Below, in pieces: positions 37,200 through 45,789 of a stretch of 64,000 bases of DNA; position 1 is the first letter of the stretch; each line of letters opens with the position of its first letter. Source of the DNA: Caulobacteraceae bacterium (GTDB lineage Bacteria > Pseudomonadota > Alphaproteobacteria > Caulobacterales > Caulobacteraceae); the NCBI GenBank assembly GCA_027487945.1, contig JAIYCQ010000018.1:62001-126000 (forward strand), in the 5' to 3' direction. The translations under genes were made by a program, and so were the position numbers. The notes beneath the pieces were generated by a model. It saw only the letters and a program-made list of their open reading frames with translations, searched no databases and was not told the origin of the DNA.

Positions 37200-37344
37200 T
37201 GGGTCTTCCTCTTCATTGACGACCCACGCCCACGACCCGGCCCGGGCGCGCGAGCACCCTGACCCCGCCGCGGGCGCGGCTTGGCTGCAGCTGTCGTCTC
37301 TCGGGAAAACCCGTCCGTTCGGCGCACCCCGGCCGTACGAAGAA

Positions 37345-37535
37345 CGACGGCGCCGGGCAGGTCTCCTGGCTCACGGGTCATAACCTTGGCGCGTCGCCTT
37401 CCCAGACCGGCGGGGCCGGTCCAGTGGCATGTGACGCGCGGGCTCGCCGCTTACAGTTGCGGGGGCAGCCGGGGTTTTGAACCCCGTTCCCTTTTCACCC
37501 TCTCTCGCGAGAGGGAACCTGACGCTGGCGTCTGG
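37345..37535 (-). promoter_or_regulatory. Cobalamin (AdoCbl) riboswitch upstream of btuB
   Basis: On the minus strand the conserved core reads AAAAGGGAACGGGGTTC, then GCTGCCCCCGCAACTGTAAG, GCCACTGG, GGGAAGGC and the B12 box GAGCCAGGAGACCTGCC (37374-37358), in the canonical order. A hairpin of CCCTCTC/GAGAGGG at 37498-37515 fits the 5' peripheral stem. About 145 bases separate the aptamer from the btuB start, enough for an expression platform that hides the ribosome site or terminates transcription. Confidence 0.95.
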
Positions 37536-37582
37536 GTATCCGCTGCGGCGCGGGAGGTCAAATCAGGGAGCGAGGCGGCGGA

Positions 37583-38131
37583 TCAGCGCGCCGCCCTGCG
37601 CGCGGTCCACTCGGCGCGGGACTGGCCCCAGATGTCGATGGGAAGGTGCTGGAACGGCGCAGGCATCTGGCCAGGGCCCTGATTGTACGAGCCCAGCCGC
37701 TCGGCCACCCGCTGCGAGGGGGTGTTGTCCGGATCGATGCAGTGGATGACCTCGGTCCAGCCCAGCACGTCGAAGGCCCAGTCGATGGACGCCGTGGCGG
37801 CCTCGACCGCGTAGCCCTTGCCCATGGCCGACGGGTGCAGACCCCAGCCGACCTCCGTTCCGGGCCAGCCCTCCGGCTGCCAGGGTCCGATCCGACCGAC
37901 CCATTGGCCGCTCGACTTCTCGATCAGCGAGAACATGCCGAACCCCTTGATCGCCCAGCTGCCGGCCATGGAGGCCATGCCGCGCCAGGCGGCGGCGCGC
38001 TCCTGCACCCCGCCGATGAACCGGCTGGCGTCGGGGTCGGCCATCATGCCCGCCCAGCCGTCGAGGTCTTCCTCGGCGGTCGGGCGCAGAATCAGGCGGA
38101 CGGTTTCGAGGGTGGGGCCGGGGGCGATCAT
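37583..38131 (-). CDS. GNAT family N-acetyltransferase (RimJ/RimL type)
   Basis: The 182-residue protein shows the RimJ/L pattern: LETVRLILRPTAEEDLDGWAGMMADP at the N-terminus, an acetyl-CoA segment EVGWGLHPSAMGKGYAVEAATASIDWAFDVLG and HCIDPDNTPSQRVAERLG. Likely acetylates a small molecule or a protein N-terminus; the target is unknown. The gene stands alone just upstream of the riboswitch region on the same strand. Confidence 0.88.
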   Translation of the reverse strand: MIAPGPTLETVRLILRPTAEEDLDGWAGMMADPDASRFIGGVQERAAAWRGMASMAGSWAIKGFGMFSLIEKSSGQWVGRIGPWQPEGWPGTEVGWGLHPSAMGKGYAVEAATASIDWAFDVLGWTEVIHCIDPDNTPSQRVAERLGSYNQGPGQMPAPFQHLPIDIWGQSRAEWTARRAAR

Positions 38132-38200
38132 GGGACGGGACGGTACCTGATGGGGCGTGGGCGTCCAGCCTCGTCAGCGGACGCGCGAGCGCGAGCCGAT

Positions 38201-38220
38201 CCTCTCCCACGTGGGAGAGG
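38201..38220. repeat. 20-base perfect palindrome
   Basis: CCTCTCCCACGTGGGAGAGG is fully self-complementary and lies between the acetyltransferase gene start and the mdh terminator. A relative with the core CCTCTCC/GGGGAGG is found at 42898. The class looks like a short intergenic repeat. Confidence 0.7.
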
Positions 38221-38228
38221 AAAACATG

Positions 38229-38262
38229 AAAAAGGGCGGCCCCGTCACCGGAGCCGCCCCTT
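38229..38262 (-). terminator. Rho-independent terminator after mdh
   Basis: On the minus strand a GGGGCGGCTCC stem with a GGTGAC-containing loop pairs with GGGGCCGCCC and ends in TTTTT, 22 bases after the mdh stop codon. Confidence 0.85.
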
Positions 38263-38284
38263 CAGTTCACAACCGTCGAAATGC

Positions 38285-39289
<1,005 letters not shown>

Positions 39290-39356
39290 CTAGCCCTCGC
39301 AAGGCCGCGCCTCAAGCCCTCTTTCGCGGATGCAAAGGGCGAGGCAATAGAGGCCC

Positions 39357-39467
39357 TGCGTCCTTCGACACGGCCGCTGGCGCGGCTGGCTCAGGATGAC
39401 GTGTGTTTTGACCCTGCAGATTCAGTCATCCTGAGCAGCGTCCGCGGGACGCCTGTCGAAGGACGCA
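39357..39467. repeat. Long palindromic intergenic repeat, copy A
   Basis: The outer arms are perfect over 14 bases (TGCGTCCTTCGACA at 39357-39370 and its complement at 39454-39467), with an inner pair CTCAGGATGAC / GTCATCCTGAG (39390-39400 and 39425-39435). The same plan recurs at 44910 and 60549. It lies between divergent mdh and the hydratase gene and reaches to 15 bases before the latter's start codon. Confidence 0.9.
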
Positions 39468-39481
39468 AAGAGGCCGACGCC

Positions 39482-40534
39482 ATGTCCAAGACCAACCCCG
39501 GCAACTATTTCGAAGACTTCCGCCTCGGCCAGGTGCTCAGCCATGCGACGCCGCGCACGGTCACGGCCGGCGATGTGGCGCTGTACAACGCCCTGTACGG
39601 GCCGCGGTTCGCCCTGACCTCGAGCGACGAGTTCGCCCGGTCCTGCGGCCTGCCGGCCGCGCCGGTGGATCCGCTGGTCGCCTTCCATATGGTGTTCGGC
39701 AAGACGGTGCCGGACATCAGCCTGAACGCCGTGGCCAACCTGGGCTACGCCGAGGGGCTGTTCCTCAAGGCGCTCTATCCGGGCGACACGGTGACCGCGA
39801 CCAGCGAGGTCATCGGGCTGAAGGAGAACTCCAACCGCAAGACCGGCGTCGTCTATGTCCGCACCACCGGCGAGAACCAGCACGGCGAGACGGTGCTGAG
39901 CTACGTGCGCTGGGTCATGGTCCGCAAGCGAGCCGAGGACGCCGAGGTTCCCGAGCAGGCGACGCCGAAGCTGGCGACGGCCGTGGCCGCGAGCGACCTG
40001 ATCCTGCCGGAAGGCCTCGACTTCTCGAAGTACGACTTCGCCCTGGCCGGGGCGCCGCACGCCTTCGAGGACTACGACATCGGCGAGAAGATCGACCATG
40101 TCGACGGCATGGCGGTCGAGGAGGCCGAGCACCAGATGGCGACGCGCCTCTACCAGAACACCGCCAAGGTTCACTTCAACCAGTTTGAGCGCGCCAAGGA
40201 CCCGACCGGCCGGCGGCTGGTCTACGGCGGGGTGGTGATCTCGACGGCCAAGGCCCTGAGCTTCAACGGGCTGCAGAACGCCGGGCTGATCCTGGCCATC
40301 AACGGCGGCCGTCACGTGAACCCCTATTTCGCCGGCGCCACGGTGTTCGCCTGGAGCGAGGTGCTGGACAAGGCCGACCTCGGAGAGGGCGTCGGCGCCC
40401 TGCGCCTGCGACTGGTGGCGACCAAGGACCGTCCCTGTGCGGATTTCCCGGACAAGGACGAGGCCGGCGCCTATCCGGCCGAGGTCATCCTCGACTTCGA
40501 CTACTGGGCCGCGGTTCCGAAGAAGGCAGGTTAG
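39482..40534 (+). CDS. MaoC-family mesaconyl-CoA hydratase-like protein
   Basis: The 350-residue double hot-dog protein has an N-terminal MaoC half (NYFEDFRLGQVLSHATPRTVTAGDVALYNALYG) and a second half starting FEDYDIGEKIDHVDGMAVEEAEHQMATRLYQNTAKVHFNQ. The form matches the beta-methylmalyl-CoA dehydratase/mesaconyl-CoA hydratase (Mch) of the ethylmalonyl-CoA pathway. ATG 39482 is chosen; the frame's upstream part lies in the palindromic repeat. A malyl-CoA lyase-type gene 1.4 kb away fits the assignment. It could act on another branched enoyl-CoA. Confidence 0.82.
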   Translation: MSKTNPGNYFEDFRLGQVLSHATPRTVTAGDVALYNALYGPRFALTSSDEFARSCGLPAAPVDPLVAFHMVFGKTVPDISLNAVANLGYAEGLFLKALYPGDTVTATSEVIGLKENSNRKTGVVYVRTTGENQHGETVLSYVRWVMVRKRAEDAEVPEQATPKLATAVAASDLILPEGLDFSKYDFALAGAPHAFEDYDIGEKIDHVDGMAVEEAEHQMATRLYQNTAKVHFNQFERAKDPTGRRLVYGGVVISTAKALSFNGLQNAGLILAINGGRHVNPYFAGATVFAWSEVLDKADLGEGVGALRLRLVATKDRPCADFPDKDEAGAYPAEVILDFDYWAAVPKKAG

Positions 40535-40538
40535 GGGC

Positions 40539-40964
40539 GTGGCCGAGTTCGCCGTCGATCCCGCCTTCGAAGGCGGCTCGATCGCGGTCGGCGAGCTGCC
40601 GCTCTGCCATGTGCGGCTGCAGGCCGACGCCCGCTGGCCCTGGCTGATCCTGATCCCCCGCCTGCCCGGCCTGCGCGAGGTCGAGGACCTGTTGGCGGCC
40701 GACCGCGTCCGGCTGATCGAGGAGACGGTGCTGGCGGGACAGGCCGTTCGGGCGCTGGGCGCCGCGACGGGCTTCACCGTCGAGAAGCTCAACATCGGCG
40801 CCCTCGGCAATGTGACGCCCCAGCTGCATGTGCATGTAGTCGGACGACGCGCGGGCGACCCCGCCTGGGCCGGGCCGGTGTGGGGTGTCGGGGTCGCGGA
40901 GGCGTACGGTCCTGACGCGTTCGAGGCGGCGGTGGCGGCGGTGCGCGGGGGACTGGCGCCCTAG
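40539..40964 (+). CDS. HIT family nucleotide-binding protein
   Basis: The 141-residue histidine-triad protein carries LNIGALGNVTPQLHVHVVGRR near residues 80-100; the third triad position is Val instead of His, which is common in this subgroup. Members hydrolyse or transfer nucleoside phosphates (Ap4A type). GTG 40539 lies 4 bases after the upstream stop codon and gives the complete domain, so it is probably co-translated with the hydratase gene. Confidence 0.82.
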   Translation: MAEFAVDPAFEGGSIAVGELPLCHVRLQADARWPWLILIPRLPGLREVEDLLAADRVRLIEETVLAGQAVRALGAATGFTVEKLNIGALGNVTPQLHVHVVGRRAGDPAWAGPVWGVGVAEAYGPDAFEAAVAAVRGGLAP

Positions 40965-40970
40965 CGCGAC

Positions 40971-41133
40971 CCTTCCCCCTGGAGGGGGGAAGGGCAGGGT
41001 TGGGGGTGGCGCCCTGTCGGCGTCGCTGTGTGGGCTGATCGAGCAAGGTCCCGACAGGTTTCTGAGTCTCAACCGCTCCCACCCCCATCCGACCCTGCTC
41101 CGCAGGGTCACCTTCCCCCCTCCAGGGGGAAGG
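40971..41133. repeat. Large inverted repeat of the CCTTCCCCCT type
   Basis: Left (40971-40993) and right (41111-41133) ends each form a CCTTCCCCC...GGGGGAAGG hairpin and are complementary to each other. Between them, GGGGGTGG pairs with CCACCCCC. The element fills the gap between two convergent genes and starts seven bases after the HIT stop. It may end transcription from both sides. Confidence 0.8.
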
Positions 41134-41143
41134 ATGGAGGCCG

Positions 41144-41941
41144 CTAGTTCCTTCTCATCGTCACAGCGCGCGTGCCCGTCTCGTCGCTGAGGTCGCCGGC
41201 CCAGCCGCCCGGGCCGCTGGCCGAGAGGGTCAGGACCGTCAGCGGGCGACCGTAGCCGCGATTGATCCGCACAATGAGCATGGAGCCGGTGCGCTCGAGG
41301 CTTTCGATCAGCCCGACGCGGCCTGACCCGCCCATGGCGCGCCACGCCCCCTCCAGCGTCCCGCCGGATCCCTTGTCGACCAGCTGCAGGCCGTAGAGCG
41401 CCACGCCGTCCGGGCCGCGCACGGTCCAGCCGCCGTCCAGTGGCCCGAGCAGGCCCTGGGCGCTGGAGGCCGAGCCGCGGATCCGCGCCTCGTATCCAAG
41501 GTCGATCTGGGTCGGCGGCCCGTCGGGCGAGCGACCGAACTCGTCGATCATCACGGGCCGGTCGAGCGTGGGTCGCGCCGGCGCCGGGCGGCGTGGGGCG
41601 GCGGTGACGGTCGGCGCGGGAGCGGGCGCCGGGGCAATGGCCTGGGGCGTCTGCGGCAGCAGGACCGGCGCGGCGGGCTGGGCCCCGGGTGTGAAAGGCG
41701 CGGCCAGAAGGGCCTCCTGCTCCTGGCGGACGGTGACCTCCTCCTCGGAGTCGGCCGAGTCGGTCGACTGGTCCGGCGGCAGGGCGTCGAGCAGGTCGGC
41801 GATGGGATCGCCGGCGGCTTCGGCCGGTTCGGCGGTCTCCGGACTCGGCGTCACCGGCGCCTCGTAGAACACCTGCGCCCCGGCGGGCGTCGCCAGGGTC
41901 AGGGTCACGAGCAGCAGGAGGAGGACGCCGGGACGGATCAA
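41144..41941 (-). CDS. Hypothetical secreted protein with Pro/Ala-rich linker
   Basis: The 265-residue protein has a signal peptide (residues 1-22, ending GAQ), an acidic region, a Pro/Ala linker (about 85-125) and a C-terminal domain of about 120 residues beginning RPVMIDEFGRSPDGPP, which contains repeated GGW and GG turns and looks all-beta. It starts at TTG 41941, whose last two bases are in the upstream lyase gene's TGA (TTGA overlap), so translation is probably coupled. Family not recognised. Confidence 0.65.
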   Translation of the reverse strand: MIRPGVLLLLLVTLTLATPAGAQVFYEAPVTPSPETAEPAEAAGDPIADLLDALPPDQSTDSADSEEEVTVRQEQEALLAAPFTPGAQPAAPVLLPQTPQAIAPAPAPAPTVTAAPRRPAPARPTLDRPVMIDEFGRSPDGPPTQIDLGYEARIRGSASSAQGLLGPLDGGWTVRGPDGVALYGLQLVDKGSGGTLEGAWRAMGGSGRVGLIESLERTGSMLIVRINRGYGRPLTVLTLSASGPGGWAGDLSDETGTRAVTMRRN

Positions 41942-42801
41942 GCGGCCTCCGCCTCGCGGATGGCGTCGGCCACGGCCACCAGCCGCCGCGACTGCTCCAG
42001 ATGCAGCAGCTCGGCCATCTTGCCCTCCACGCGGATGGCGCCCTTGCCCTGGTTCTCCGGCAGGGCGAAGGCGGCGATGACGGCGCGGGCGAACTCGACC
42101 TCGGCCGGGGCCGGCGAGAAGACCAGGTTGCAGATGTCGATCTGTTTGGGGTGGATCAGGGTCTTGCCGTCGAAGCCGAACTCGACGCCCTGGCGGCAGA
42201 CGGCCTCGAGCGAGGCCGGGTCCTCGATGTCGTTGTGCACGCCGTCCAGGATGGTGAGGCCGTGGATCCGCGCGGCCATCACCGCCAGCGACAGGGCGGC
42301 GAAGAAAGGCTCGCGGCCGGGCGTGATCCGCGCGCGGGTCTCCTTGGCCAGGTCGTTGGTGCCCATGACGAAGGTGGTCAGCCGGCTGGTCGCCGAGGCG
42401 GCGGCGATGCTCTCGACGTTGAAGATCGAGCGGCCGGTCTCGATCATCGCCCAGAGGTCGGTGTCCTCGTGCAGCGGCGCGGAATAGGCGGCGACGTCGG
42501 CGGCGCTGTTGACCTTGGGGACCAGGATGGCGTCGGGCCGCGCGGCGGCGGCGGCGCGGATGTCGGCCTCGCCCCAGGGGGTGTCGGCGCCGTTGACGCG
42601 GATGACCAGCTCCCGCCGGCCGAAGCCGCCGTCCTTCACCGCCTGGATCGCCTGCTCGCGGGCCATCTCCTTGGCGTCCGGCGCGACGGCGTCCTCGAGG
42701 TCGAGGATGACCACGTCACAGGGCAGGCTCCGCGCCTTCTCGATCGCCTTGGCGTTGGAGGCGGGCATGTACAGGGCGCTGCGGCGGGGACGGTCGGTCA
42801 T
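41938..42801 (-). CDS. HpcH/HpaI-family CoA ester lyase (malyl-CoA lyase or thioesterase type)
   Basis: The 287-residue TIM-barrel enzyme of the citrate lyase beta family has RRSALYMPASNAKAIEKA at the N-terminus, VILDLEDAVAPDAK (Mg site), the RVNG arginine and the AMIETGRSIFNVESIA glutamate. Related enzymes cleave L-malyl-CoA or beta-methylmalyl-CoA, or hydrolyse malyl-CoA; some are plain CitE-like. The nearby hydratase gene and mdh support a C4/C5-dicarboxyl-CoA role. The exact activity remains open. Confidence 0.82.
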   Translation of the reverse strand: MTDRPRRSALYMPASNAKAIEKARSLPCDVVILDLEDAVAPDAKEMAREQAIQAVKDGGFGRRELVIRVNGADTPWGEADIRAAAAARPDAILVPKVNSAADVAAYSAPLHEDTDLWAMIETGRSIFNVESIAAASATSRLTTFVMGTNDLAKETRARITPGREPFFAALSLAVMAARIHGLTILDGVHNDIEDPASLEAVCRQGVEFGFDGKTLIHPKQIDICNLVFSPAPAEVEFARAVIAAFALPENQGKGAIRVEGKMAELLHLEQSRRLVAVADAIREAEAA

Positions 42802-43175
42802 GGGAGGCGCGGGGTCTCTGGCGTGTTGTGTTGTTGGAATTGTCTTAGCCGGACTTCGCGGCAGGTGGCTAGCGGGTCGGCGAGCGGTCGGCCCGATGCC
42901 TATCCTCTCCAGAACGGGGGAGGATAGGCGATGTTGCGCCCTTCAGCCTTGATGGAATGGGAGCGCGAGCGGTCGGCCTGGTCAAGGACGGGTCCTGCGG
43001 ACCCGCCGCTCCGCGGCCGGCGAACCCGGTCCTTGAGCAGGACGCCCGCCCGCGCCATGCTCCGCCAAGGCGTCAGGGCGGGGTGTGCTGGCGGTTGACC
43101 TCCCCCTGAAGCCTCGAAGGTGCTATATCCCCACCCAAAGGGCGGCCCCATCGGCCGCCCGTCTTCGTTTGAGCC
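42802..43175. other. Intergenic region with several hairpins before mtaB
   Basis: A 374-base gap between divergent genes, without a supported ORF. It holds a 13-bp-arm hairpin (GCCTATCCTCTCC with complement, 42898-42929), a second inverted repeat TCAAGGACGGGT...ACCCGGTCCTTGA (about 42978-43036), and a GGGCGGCC/GGCCGCCC hairpin (43140-43160) followed by GTCTTCGTTT just before mtaB. A GCTATATC at 43122-43129 fits the Caulobacter -10 consensus GCTAnAwC; TTGACC at 43095 is too far for a standard -35. The last hairpin could attenuate mtaB transcription. Confidence 0.55.
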
Positions 43176-44450
43176 ATGTCCTTCACCCTCCCCATCCCCG
43201 CCGAGCTCGAGGACGTGCAGGTCGTCACCTTCGGGTGCCGGCTGAACGCCTATGAGAGCGAGGCCATCCGGGCGCGGGCGGCGGCGGACGGCCTGCAGGA
43301 CGCTGTGGTGTTCAACACCTGCGCGGTGACGAACGAGGCCGTGCGCCAGGCGCGGCAGGCGATCCGCAAGGCGCGGCGCGAGCGGCCGGGGGCCCGGCTG
43401 ATCGTCACCGGCTGCGCGGCCCAGATCGACCCCGCCGCCTTCGCCGCCATGCCCGAGGTCGACCTGGTGCTCGGCAACGCCGAGAAGGCCGCCCCCGGCG
43501 CGCTGGGCGACACCTCGGCCCGGGTGCGGGTCAACGACATCATGAGCGTGCGGGAGACGGCAGGGCATCTGGTCGACGGGCTGAAGGATCGGGCGCGGGC
43601 CTATGTCGAGGTCCAGAACGGCTGCGACCACCGCTGCACCTTCTGCATCATCCCCTACGGCCGCGGGAACTCGCGGTCGGCGGCGGCCGGCGAGGTGGTC
43701 GAACAGGTCCGCCGGCTGACGGCCGAGGGCTATCGCGAGGTGGTGCTGACGGGAGTCGACATCACCAGCTGGGGCGCCGACCTGCCGGGCCAGCCGACGC
43801 TGGGCCAGCTGGTGGCGCGGATCCTGAAGCTGGTTCCGGACCTGCCGCGCCTGCGGCTGTCGTCCATAGACGCCGCGGAGATCGATCCGGACCTGATGCG
43901 GTGCCTGGCCGAGGAACCCCGGCTGATGCCCTATCTGCACCTGTCGCTGCAGGCCGGCGACGACCTGATCCTCAAGCGGATGAAGCGCCGCCACCTGCGC
44001 GCCGATGCGCTGAAGCTGATCGCCGACGTCCGCGCCGTGCGGCCCGACACCGCCTTCGGCGCCGACCTGATCGCCGGCTTCCCGACCGAGAGCGAGGCGG
44101 CGTTCGAGAACACGCTGAAGCTGGTCGAGGAAGCGGGCCTCTCCTTCCTGCACGTCTTCCCCTACAGCGCCCGCCCCGGCACCCCGGCCGCGAAGATGCC
44201 GCCGGTGAAGGGCCCGGTGATCAAGGACCGCGCCCGCCGCCTGCGCGAGGCCGGCGACGCCGCCCTGCAACGGCACCTGCAGCGCCAGGTCGGCCGGGTG
44301 CTCCACGGCCTGGTCGAGCGCGAGGGCTTCGCCCGGGCCGACGATTTCACCGAGATCGCCTTCAGTGGCGCGGCGCCGATGGGTGATATTGTCCGCATAC
44401 AGATTACTGGCGTCTCCGGCGGTCAGGCGGTCGGCGAGATCGCGCCGTGA
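43176..44450 (+). CDS. mtaB: tRNA t6A37 methylthiotransferase
   Basis: The radical-SAM enzyme (424 residues) adds the 2-methylthio group to t6A37 in tRNA. The N-terminal UPF0004 domain has TFGCRLNAYESE (Cys), FNTCAVTNEA and VTGCAAQ cysteines for the auxiliary cluster. The radical SAM motif is C150, C154 and C157 in NGCDHRCTFCIIPYGRG. The HLSLQAGDD and DLIAGFPTES segments and a C-terminal TRAM-like end follow. Wording RLNAYES marks MtaB rather than MiaB. Its stop overlaps the next start (GTGA). Confidence 0.94.
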   Translation: MSFTLPIPAELEDVQVVTFGCRLNAYESEAIRARAAADGLQDAVVFNTCAVTNEAVRQARQAIRKARRERPGARLIVTGCAAQIDPAAFAAMPEVDLVLGNAEKAAPGALGDTSARVRVNDIMSVRETAGHLVDGLKDRARAYVEVQNGCDHRCTFCIIPYGRGNSRSAAAGEVVEQVRRLTAEGYREVVLTGVDITSWGADLPGQPTLGQLVARILKLVPDLPRLRLSSIDAAEIDPDLMRCLAEEPRLMPYLHLSLQAGDDLILKRMKRRHLRADALKLIADVRAVRPDTAFGADLIAGFPTESEAAFENTLKLVEEAGLSFLHVFPYSARPGTPAAKMPPVKGPVIKDRARRLREAGDAALQRHLQRQVGRVLHGLVEREGFARADDFTEIAFSGAAPMGDIVRIQITGVSGGQAVGEIAP

Positions 44451-44896
44451 CCATCACCGGCGGCTGCCAGTGCGGCGCGGTCCGCTACCGGATAGAGGGC
44501 GCGCTCGGCCGTGCCTCGCTCTGCCATTGCCGCATGTGCCAGAAGGCGTTCGGCGGACCGTTCGGGGCGCTGGTCTCGGCGCGGCGGGCCGGACTGATCT
44601 GGACGCGCGGCGCGCGGGCGACCTTCGCCAGCTCCAACAAGGTTGAACGCGGCTTTTGCGCCGCCTGCGGCACGCCGCTGACCTTCGAGTACGCCGGCGA
44701 CTGGATGGACATCGCCATCTTCACCCTCGACGACCCTTCCGTCGCGCCGCCGACCGTGCAGCTGTCGCCGGAGGCCCGCCAGGGCTGGATCGACCATGTC
44801 GCCGACATCCCGGTGCGTGATCTGAGCGAAGGCCAGGCGGGGGCGGAGCACTACGCCTCGATCGTGTCGAACCAGCATCCGGATTTCGAGAGGTAG
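44447..44896 (+). CDS. GFA family (glutathione-dependent formaldehyde-activating enzyme-like) protein
   Basis: The 149-residue zinc protein of the GFA/CENP-V fold has GGCQCGAVRYRIEG, CHCRMCQKAFGGPFG and FCAACGTPLTF, giving the cysteine ligands of the two zinc sites. Few members have a proven activity, so a formaldehyde link is only by name. GTG 44447 overlaps the mtaB stop, making the pair co-translated. Confidence 0.9.
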   Translation: MTITGGCQCGAVRYRIEGALGRASLCHCRMCQKAFGGPFGALVSARRAGLIWTRGARATFASSNKVERGFCAACGTPLTFEYAGDWMDIAIFTLDDPSVAPPTVQLSPEARQGWIDHVADIPVRDLSEGQAGAEHYASIVSNQHPDFER

Positions 44897-44909
44897 CGCC
44901 GTCAGGTCG

Positions 44910-45015
44910 TGCGTGCTTCGACACGCGCCTGCGGCGCTGCTCAGCATGACTATGCTGGATGGCCTTCACACCGGGTCATCCTGAGCAGCCGCGAAGCGGC
45001 GTGTCGAAGGACGCA
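44910..45015. repeat. Long palindromic intergenic repeat, copy B
   Basis: Outer arms TGCGTGCTTCGACACGC and GCGTGTCGAAGGACGCA pair with one mismatch; the inner pair is CTGCTCAGCATGAC / GTCATCCTGAGCAG. It lies 14 bases after the GFA-family stop and is the same family as copy A and copy C. Confidence 0.88.
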
Positions 45016-45080
45016 ACGCCTTTCCGCCGCGGCCCCGTCCACGCTAGGCTGAACTCCGGTATCCGGGCGGGGGCGACGTC

Positions 45081-45782
45081 ATGAGTGGCAACAAACGGAT
45101 CTGGGCGATCCTCACCACCGCCGCCGGCCTCGTCACCCTTGCCGTCACGGCGATGTTCCAGGCCCTGCCAGAGGTCGCCGCCGGGCGCGCGGCGGGCTGT
45201 TTCAGCGCCCCGCCGGTCATCGCCTTCGAGTTCGCCCGCACGGTCACCCAGGCTTCGGCGCTGTTCGGGGCGGGCGACTGCCGGGCCATGACCCTCACGG
45301 CCATGGACGCGGTCAACCGCCTGGACATGGCCGCCTACATCCCGGCCTACACCCTGTTCGCGGCGGTCGGCGCCGTCTTCGCCGCCCGGGGCGCGCGGCC
45401 CCGGCTGGCGCTGCTGGCCATCCTGACGGCGCTCACCGCCCTCGTCGCCGACTATGTCGAGACCCATACCCTCCTGGCCATCACCGCCGACGTCGAGGCC
45501 GCGACCGACGCCATGACCTTGCGGGCCTCGACGGCGGCCTGGATCAAGTTCTTCGCGCTGGGCGCTCACGGCCTGCTGGTCGCAATGGTGTGCTTCCGCG
45601 CAACGCCGGGGCGCTGGATCGTTGGCGGGGCGCTGGTGCTGCCGATGGTCGGGGTGATCGCGGCGGCGACCGATCCGGGCGGGCGCGCCGGCCTGATGAC
45701 CCTGGCCCTGACGCTGGGCTGGCTGACCCTGCTGGCCGTTGCGGCGAAGGAGGCCGTCCGGCCGCCCCGCCCGCCGGCCTGA
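45081..45782 (+). CDS. Hypothetical multi-pass membrane protein
   Basis: The 233-residue protein has about six hydrophobic segments (near residues 7-30, 85-105, 110-128, 155-172, 180-196 and 205-225), Ala/Leu-rich, with a short Arg/Pro tail. Its second loop has two cysteines (AAGCFSAP and GAGDCRAM) that could form a disulfide outside the membrane. No family is recognised. It is convergent with rnc, seven bases apart, and preceded by the palindromic repeat copy B, so it probably has its own promoter. Confidence 0.7.
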   Translation: MSGNKRIWAILTTAAGLVTLAVTAMFQALPEVAAGRAAGCFSAPPVIAFEFARTVTQASALFGAGDCRAMTLTAMDAVNRLDMAAYIPAYTLFAAVGAVFAARGARPRLALLAILTALTALVADYVETHTLLAITADVEAATDAMTLRASTAAWIKFFALGAHGLLVAMVCFRATPGRWIVGGALVLPMVGVIAAATDPGGRAGLMTLALTLGWLTLLAVAAKEAVRPPRPPA

Positions 45783-45789
45783 AGGCCCG

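Noticed and set aside
34260-37262. A 1000-codon plus-strand open frame over guaD and btuB
   Set aside because: It lies antisense to two well-supported genes; the translation is repetitive Gly/Arg/Val/Leu typical of the opposite frame of high-GC coding DNA.
37498-37515. CCCTCTC/GAGAGGG hairpin as another dispersed repeat
   Set aside because: It fits as the 5' stem of the cobalamin riboswitch and so is explained by that feature.
43095-43129. Complete sigma-70 promoter for mtaB from TTGACC and GCTATATC
   Set aside because: The -10 match is good, but the spacing to TTGACC is over 20 bases, too long; only the -10 is kept as a hint.
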